Of a stretch of DNA of 9,448 nt, positions 6,876 to 9,448 are shown piece by piece. Each line of letters begins with the position of its first letter. Position 1 is the first letter of the stretch. Location: positions 1 through 9,448 of the forward strand of contig JAGCSE010000321.1 of assembly GCA_017964325.1 (NCBI GenBank), given 5' to 3'. Made by a program: the position numbers and the translations under genes. This stretch comes from Victivallales bacterium. Its GTDB lineage: Bacteria > Verrucomicrobiota > Lentisphaeria > Oligosphaerales > Oligosphaeraceae. The notes under the pieces were generated by a model. The model was not told the origin of the DNA, made no database searches, and saw nothing but the letters and a program-made list of their open reading frames with translations.

Positions 6876-7161
6876 GTCTGTCCTTTTGTTATAATAAGGT
6901 ATGAAAAAACGATATGGAAGAGTCAATTTATGACCAGCATCCGGCCTTGAAGAGGCAGAATGCGTGAAAATGCTTCTTTTTTGTCAAGCATTGAGGAAAT
7001 ATAATTCATGAATTTCCACTTTCCCATTTATCGACAGTTTTTTAATTCATCCCTGAACGATAAATGTATGGGACATGACTCCCCTACCGCCTCTTCGAGG
7101 CTATTCTCTTACCGCCTCTCTGCTGGTATTCATACCTATTAAAGGCCGTATTTAGAGAGAG
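6876..7161 (-). promoter_or_regulatory. Upstream region of the mannosidase operon with operator-like palindromes
   Basis: No gene seen. Read toward the mannosidase (minus strand): a 9-base perfect inverted repeat CATTTATCG/CGATAAATG (7025-7033 and 7058-7066, centres 33 bases apart, about three helical turns); a perfect 12-base palindrome AATTCATGAATT (7003-7014), overlapped by GGAAAT-N11-ATTTCC (6995-7017); a consensus -35 box TTGACA (6987-6982) whose 17-base-spaced -10 (CGCATT) is poor; then a 107-base 5' stretch ending with AAAGGA at 6886-6881. A TATTAT near 6895 is too close to the ATG to be an ordinary -10 box. The arrangement fits an activator-dependent or repressed promoter; the regulator is not in the window. 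Confidence 0.4.
7085..7119 (+). repeat. Short direct repeat with a small hairpin
   Basis: TACCGCCTCT occurs at 7085-7094 and 7110-7119, 25 bases apart. The first copy is part of the perfect stem GCCTC-TTC-GAGGC (7089-7101). It lies about 40-75 bases downstream of the anti-sigma stop codon. There is no U tract on the minus strand, so I do not call a terminator. Confidence 0.4.
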
Positions 7162-7371
7162 TTATTTTCCTTTGTCACATATGGCAGCTTCATCGAATAT
7201 GCGAATGCTATCACGCAATTCCATGACAAAGGCGTCGTCCGCCTCCAATTCCTTCAGCAGATCGGCACAGGCCGCGCATTCCTTCAGATGGGCGGAGCAG
7301 GCCAGACGCCCCAATACGGACATCCCATGCTGGCGGTAGCTTTCAAGTTCTTCCTTTGTGTAGTGCTTCAT
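7162..7371 (-). CDS. Small zinc-finger anti-sigma factor (ZAS type)
   Basis: 69 residues. Seen: CSAHLKECAAC (25-35), giving His28-x3-Cys32-x2-Cys35, the signature of zinc-containing anti-sigma domains, with Cys25 three residues before the His as a possible fourth ligand. Charged helices lie on both sides, and no membrane helix or long C-terminal sensor domain is present, so it should be a soluble cytoplasmic protein. Such domains normally clamp sigma region 2/4 and release it on a signal, sometimes by thiol oxidation. Its ATG overlaps the sigma TGA stop as ATGA, and GGAG lies five bases upstream inside the sigma gene, so translation is probably coupled and the stoichiometry fixed. This adjacency is the strongest evidence for the anti-sigma role. 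Redox sensing is possible but unproven; it could also be a zinc-bearing adapter in the kinase pathway. Confidence 0.85.
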   Translation of the reverse strand: MKHYTKEELESYRQHGMSVLGRLACSAHLKECAACADLLKELEADDAFVMELRDSIRIFDEAAICDKGK

Positions 7372-7970
7372 TTCGTCTCCAGATTCTCCATGATTGCCTT
7401 CAACGCTTCAATGCAGCGGTTCTTTGCCACATAGACGGAATTGACGGACATGTTGAGAAAATCCGCCACATCCTTGACGGGACGGCCCTGTACGGCGTAC
7501 ATCTCAAAGGCCGCGAACGTGTTGGACTGGACTTGGCTGCGCAGTTCCAGCATGGCCTGCGTGAAGATATGCCGCCGCCATTCCTCCTCCCATGACGCAT
7601 CGAAGCTTTCGTCGGAGGCCGGTTCGGGAATGTCGTCGATATCAACGTGTTCATGCCGTTTGTGATAGAGCTTGCGCGCCTGGTTGCGGACGATGGCCTT
7701 GAGAAAATGGCGGAAACGCCCGCGCGCGGGATCGTATTTGAACATGATGTCCTTCGGCACTTCGTCGATATTGTATTTCGACAGAATGTCCTTCCGGAAG
7801 ATTTCGCATAGAACCAGCTGGACCAGCTCTTCGTTCTCCTCGTATGTCAGGCCGCAGTCGCGACCGCAAAGGATGATGAGCGGGCGGTATGTCTCATAGA
7901 ACTCCCGCCAGGAGACTTCGTCTCCTACACGGACGCGAACCAATAGTGATTTTTTTGTGGTGAATGCCAT
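7368..7970 (-). CDS. Sigma-70 family (ECF-like) RNA polymerase sigma factor
   Basis: 200 residues from the chosen start; two-domain architecture as in extracytoplasmic-function sigma factors. Region 2 is about residues 10-105: SLLVRVRVGDEVSWREFYETYRPLI (8-32), then a polymerase-binding segment and YDPARGRFRHFLKAIVRNQARK (79-100), the part that recognises and melts the -10 element. A short acidic linker follows (109-130). Region 4 is about 135-196, with the helix-turn-helix RPVKDVADFLNMSVNSVYVAKNRCIEAL (163-190) for the -35 element. No anti-sigma or sensor extension is fused. The frame stays open to an ATG at 8075, but that 35-residue extension lacks family likeness and lies on strongly structured leader sequence. 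The ATG at 7970 begins MAFTTKKSLL and has a purine-rich AAAGAG six bases upstream. It ends in ATGA with the zinc-finger gene. Target promoters are unknown. Confidence 0.92.
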   Translation of the reverse strand: MAFTTKKSLLVRVRVGDEVSWREFYETYRPLIILCGRDCGLTYEENEELVQLVLCEIFRKDILSKYNIDEVPKDIMFKYDPARGRFRHFLKAIVRNQARKLYHKRHEHVDIDDIPEPASDESFDASWEEEWRRHIFTQAMLELRSQVQSNTFAAFEMYAVQGRPVKDVADFLNMSVNSVYVAKNRCIEALKAIMENLETK

Positions 7971-8154
7971 GTTTTTCTCTTTGTAAGATGTAGCGGCGAC
8001 GTTCCGCCGTCGGGTAGTTACGTAAAAAGAGCACGGCAGGGGGATGGAGGTGACGGTTATATCTGCAAGTTTCATCAGACCCTATCGTATCCCTGCCGTC
8101 CTCATATATCTTACTACGATGGATAGACGATTTTTTACATGCTGCCGATGTTTT
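7971..8154 (-). promoter_or_regulatory. Structured spacer/leader before the sigma gene, possible attenuator
   Basis: Between kinase stop and sigma start, on the minus strand. Stem B: ACGGCAGGG (8099-8091) pairs perfectly with CCCTGCCGT (8041-8033), followed by GCTC and five Ts (8028-8024), which is terminator-like, but with an unusually long 49-base loop. Stem A: GAGGACGG (8103-8096) can instead pair with CCGT-CA-CCTC (8056-8047, two bulged bases). A and B share ACGG at 8099-8096 and exclude each other. A smaller stem CGGCG/CGCCG (8009-8005 with 7998-7994) lies nearer the start codon. No good sigma-70 promoter is seen between 8104 and 8154. This may be an attenuator, or simply the kinase gene's terminator plus sigma 5' leader. 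Confidence 0.4.
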
Positions 8155-9448
8155 TTACGGTTTCTGCTCTGGTTTGCGGATCATCAGCGAATCCGTGATG
8201 GCGAGAAGCTTCGGCATGTCTTTTTCATACCGCTCCTGCGGAATGATTGCCCTTAGGCACAGCGCATGGTCTTTCCGCAGATAGACATAGTTGATGGACG
8301 CCTTCAACGGCTTCACTTCGCCGACGTACAGGATCGTCTCGATGTTCATCAATCGCGGATTCTTGTATTGACGGAACGATATAGCCTCGATATCATCGCC
8401 GATGTACGGCTTAAGCTGGTTGATCTTCTCTTCGTCCGACAAGCCGTCGAGCTGTTCCTCCGTCAATGGAAGGATGAAAAACGCCACCGTGGAATTGACG
8501 TTGCTTCCTGCTTCATCATTGGAGACCAGAAGGCCATGCCACCGTTTCGCGATCTGGTCGCCGGGCAGCCGCGCCTTGACAATCTGATCATGGTCGAACG
8601 CCAGCCAGTCCGACGGCACCGCCACGGAATACATGCCGTCGTAGAACGTGAAGTCATTCTTCGCAAATTTCGTATTTTCAGCGATTTCCTTCTGTTCCAG
8701 CAGGGCCGTCGCCATCTCTTCGCTCTCCTTGTCAAGCCGCCACCAATGGGAGTGCGCGACCAACCACGGAATCGCCGCGACGACGGGAAGCAGGCATGTC
8801 GCCAGAATGCCATGCCGTTTCACGATGGCAATGCTGCGCTTCGTGGCGTTCCGCGCCATCAAGGCGATCATGGAGAAGAAATAGCGGACTTTGTCCATCC
8901 GCGTTTCGCCGAATTTGACTTTCAATCCGATGCTTTCCATCTCCGCACGAAGCTTTTGAAGCGAGACAAGACGGCATTCCGGCAGTCGGTCGCACAACCG
9001 CAGGGCGAGCCTGAAATACAGTTTGTTGCCCAACGTCAACGGCATGGCCGGCGGCATGGAGGGGAATTCGTTCGCGCCATTACCCGTCACACAGCAGTAG
9101 ATGAGCTTGCCGAAGGCGTACAAATCGTTCCGCTGGCGGGATTCATGACTGTCGCCGCTTTGTTCTCCTGACCGTTCCTCCGGTGGCAGAAAGTCCAGCG
9201 TACCAGCCAGTTGCGTCATCGTTCCCGTCAGCGGCGAAATCAGCCCAAGATCCGCCAGTTTCGGTTTGCCGCCGACGAACAGGATGTTTTCAGGCTTGAT
9301 GTCGCGATGGGCGAAGCCCGCCGCATGCAGCGCCGTGATGCCGTCCAACACGCCTTCCAGAACGGCTGGAAGCGACTCCTGCGGCAAAGCGCCATCGGCC
9401 AGTCGGCTGGCCAGCGTGTCTGGAACGTATTCCTCCTGCCCGGCGACC
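8155..9448 (-). CDS. Membrane-bound Ser/Thr protein kinase with extracytoplasmic domain (N-terminus outside window)
   Basis: 430 visible residues, frame open to the right edge; the N-lobe with the ATP-binding loop and lysine is missing. The first residues (EEYVPDTLASRLADGALPQESL, 5-26) match the hinge and helix D of Hanks-type kinases. The catalytic loop HRDIKPEN is at 47-54 with Asp49, Lys51 and Asn54 intact. The metal-binding triad is DLG (66-68) rather than DFG, and the APE motif reads PPE (88-90). After the C-lobe and a basic stretch, one membrane helix spans about 213-232 (GILATCLLPVVAAIPWLVAH), followed by a charged helix and an about 165-residue domain from 264 (NDFTFYDGMYSVAVPSDW) that resembles the Mog1/PsbP-like fold seen in DcrB-type proteins. 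This suggests an outside sensor or anchoring domain. The apparent TTG at 9387 is not the start. Same strand as the sigma and anti-sigma genes, 184 bases upstream; it may control them by phosphorylation, which is inference. Confidence 0.9.
   Translation of the reverse strand, partial: VAGQEEYVPDTLASRLADGALPQESLPAVLEGVLDGITALHAAGFAHRDIKPENILFVGGKPKLADLGLISPLTGTMTQLAGTLDFLPPEERSGEQSGDSHESRQRNDLYAFGKLIYCCVTGNGANEFPSMPPAMPLTLGNKLYFRLALRLCDRLPECRLVSLQKLRAEMESIGLKVKFGETRMDKVRYFFSMIALMARNATKRSIAIVKRHGILATCLLPVVAAIPWLVAHSHWWRLDKESEEMATALLEQKEIAENTKFAKNDFTFYDGMYSVAVPSDWLAFDHDQIVKARLPGDQIAKRWHGLLVSNDEAGSNVNSTVAFFILPLTEEQLDGLSDEEKINQLKPYIGDDIEAISFRQYKNPRLMNIETILYVGEVKPLKASINYVYLRKDHALCLRAIIPQERYEKDMPKLLAITDSLMIRKPEQKP

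Noticed and set aside
5451..6950. A 499-codon open frame on the plus strand, antisense to the mannosidase
   Set aside because: It lacks recognisable domains, is rich in Arg/Val/His as expected from reading a GC-rich gene backwards, and the opposite strand has unmistakable GH2 motifs with a good ribosome binding site.
7911..7925. Perfect hairpin GGAGAC-TTC-GTCTCC inside the sigma gene, sharing the GTCTC word with the heptad element
   Set aside because: It encodes the conserved GDEVSW motif of the family, so the sequence is explained by the protein; a shared pentamer is not evidence of relation.
7971..8075. N-terminal 35-residue extension of the sigma factor
   Set aside because: The extension has no family likeness and coincides with paired leader sequence; the internal ATG at 7970 starts the conserved region and has a purine-rich box upstream.
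8070..8085. CTGATGA on the minus strand in the sigma leader, like the hammerhead ribozyme core
   Set aside because: There is no stem II between it and a GAAA, and no matching cleavage-site stem, so the core cannot form.
8266..9171. A 301-codon plus-strand frame antisense to the kinase
   Set aside because: No domain likeness, and the minus strand carries intact kinase motifs.

Overview
The window looks like part of a chromosome from the PVC superphylum, most likely a Lentisphaeria/Victivallales-type or Kiritimatiellae-type bacterium. The basis is gene content: a sigma factor, a zinc-finger anti-sigma and a Ser/Thr kinase side by side, next to carbohydrate-active enzymes, a Gfo/Idh/MocA oxidoreductase, a DegT-type aminotransferase and a divergent uroporphyrinogen-decarboxylase (URO-D) family protein. 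Base composition is moderately GC-rich. The taxonomic placement is inference; there is no rRNA or marker gene here.

Layout. (1) 1-1588, plus strand: the C-terminal end of a probable carbohydrate-active protein, then, 33 bases on, a complete Gfo/Idh/MocA oxidoreductase. (2) 1589-1997: a 409-base gene-free stretch between convergent transcription units. It holds two perfect 29-base direct repeats, the first forming half of a terminator-like hairpin, and between them a 123-base element with long inverted arms built from GTCTCRC heptads. (3) 6875 down to 1998, minus strand: a GH2 beta-mannosidase-like enzyme, a DegT/DnrJ/EryC1/StrS aminotransferase and a URO-D-family protein; the last two are about 5 bases apart. 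(4) 6876-7161: the upstream region of the mannosidase, with a -35-like box, a 12-base palindrome and a 9-base inverted repeat. (5) 9448 down to 7162, minus strand: a kinase cut by the window edge (C-lobe, one membrane helix, extracytoplasmic domain), a 184-base structured spacer, a sigma-70-family factor and a 69-residue zinc-finger anti-sigma that overlaps the sigma stop codon (ATGA).

How it may fit together. The mannosidase group and the plus-strand group look like catabolic or sugar-modifying gene sets: glycosidase, NAD(P)-dependent sugar oxidation, PLP-dependent keto-sugar amination and an unassigned URO-D-fold enzyme. The kinase/sigma/anti-sigma block looks like a separate signalling module. 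Nothing in the sequence links it directly to the sugar genes apart from proximity and shared strand.

Most worth checking are the intergenic element at 1600-1980, the alternative-stem leader before the sigma gene (8024-8103), and the URO-D-like protein, which lacks the usual metal ligands of the methyltransferase branch and sits inside a sugar operon.
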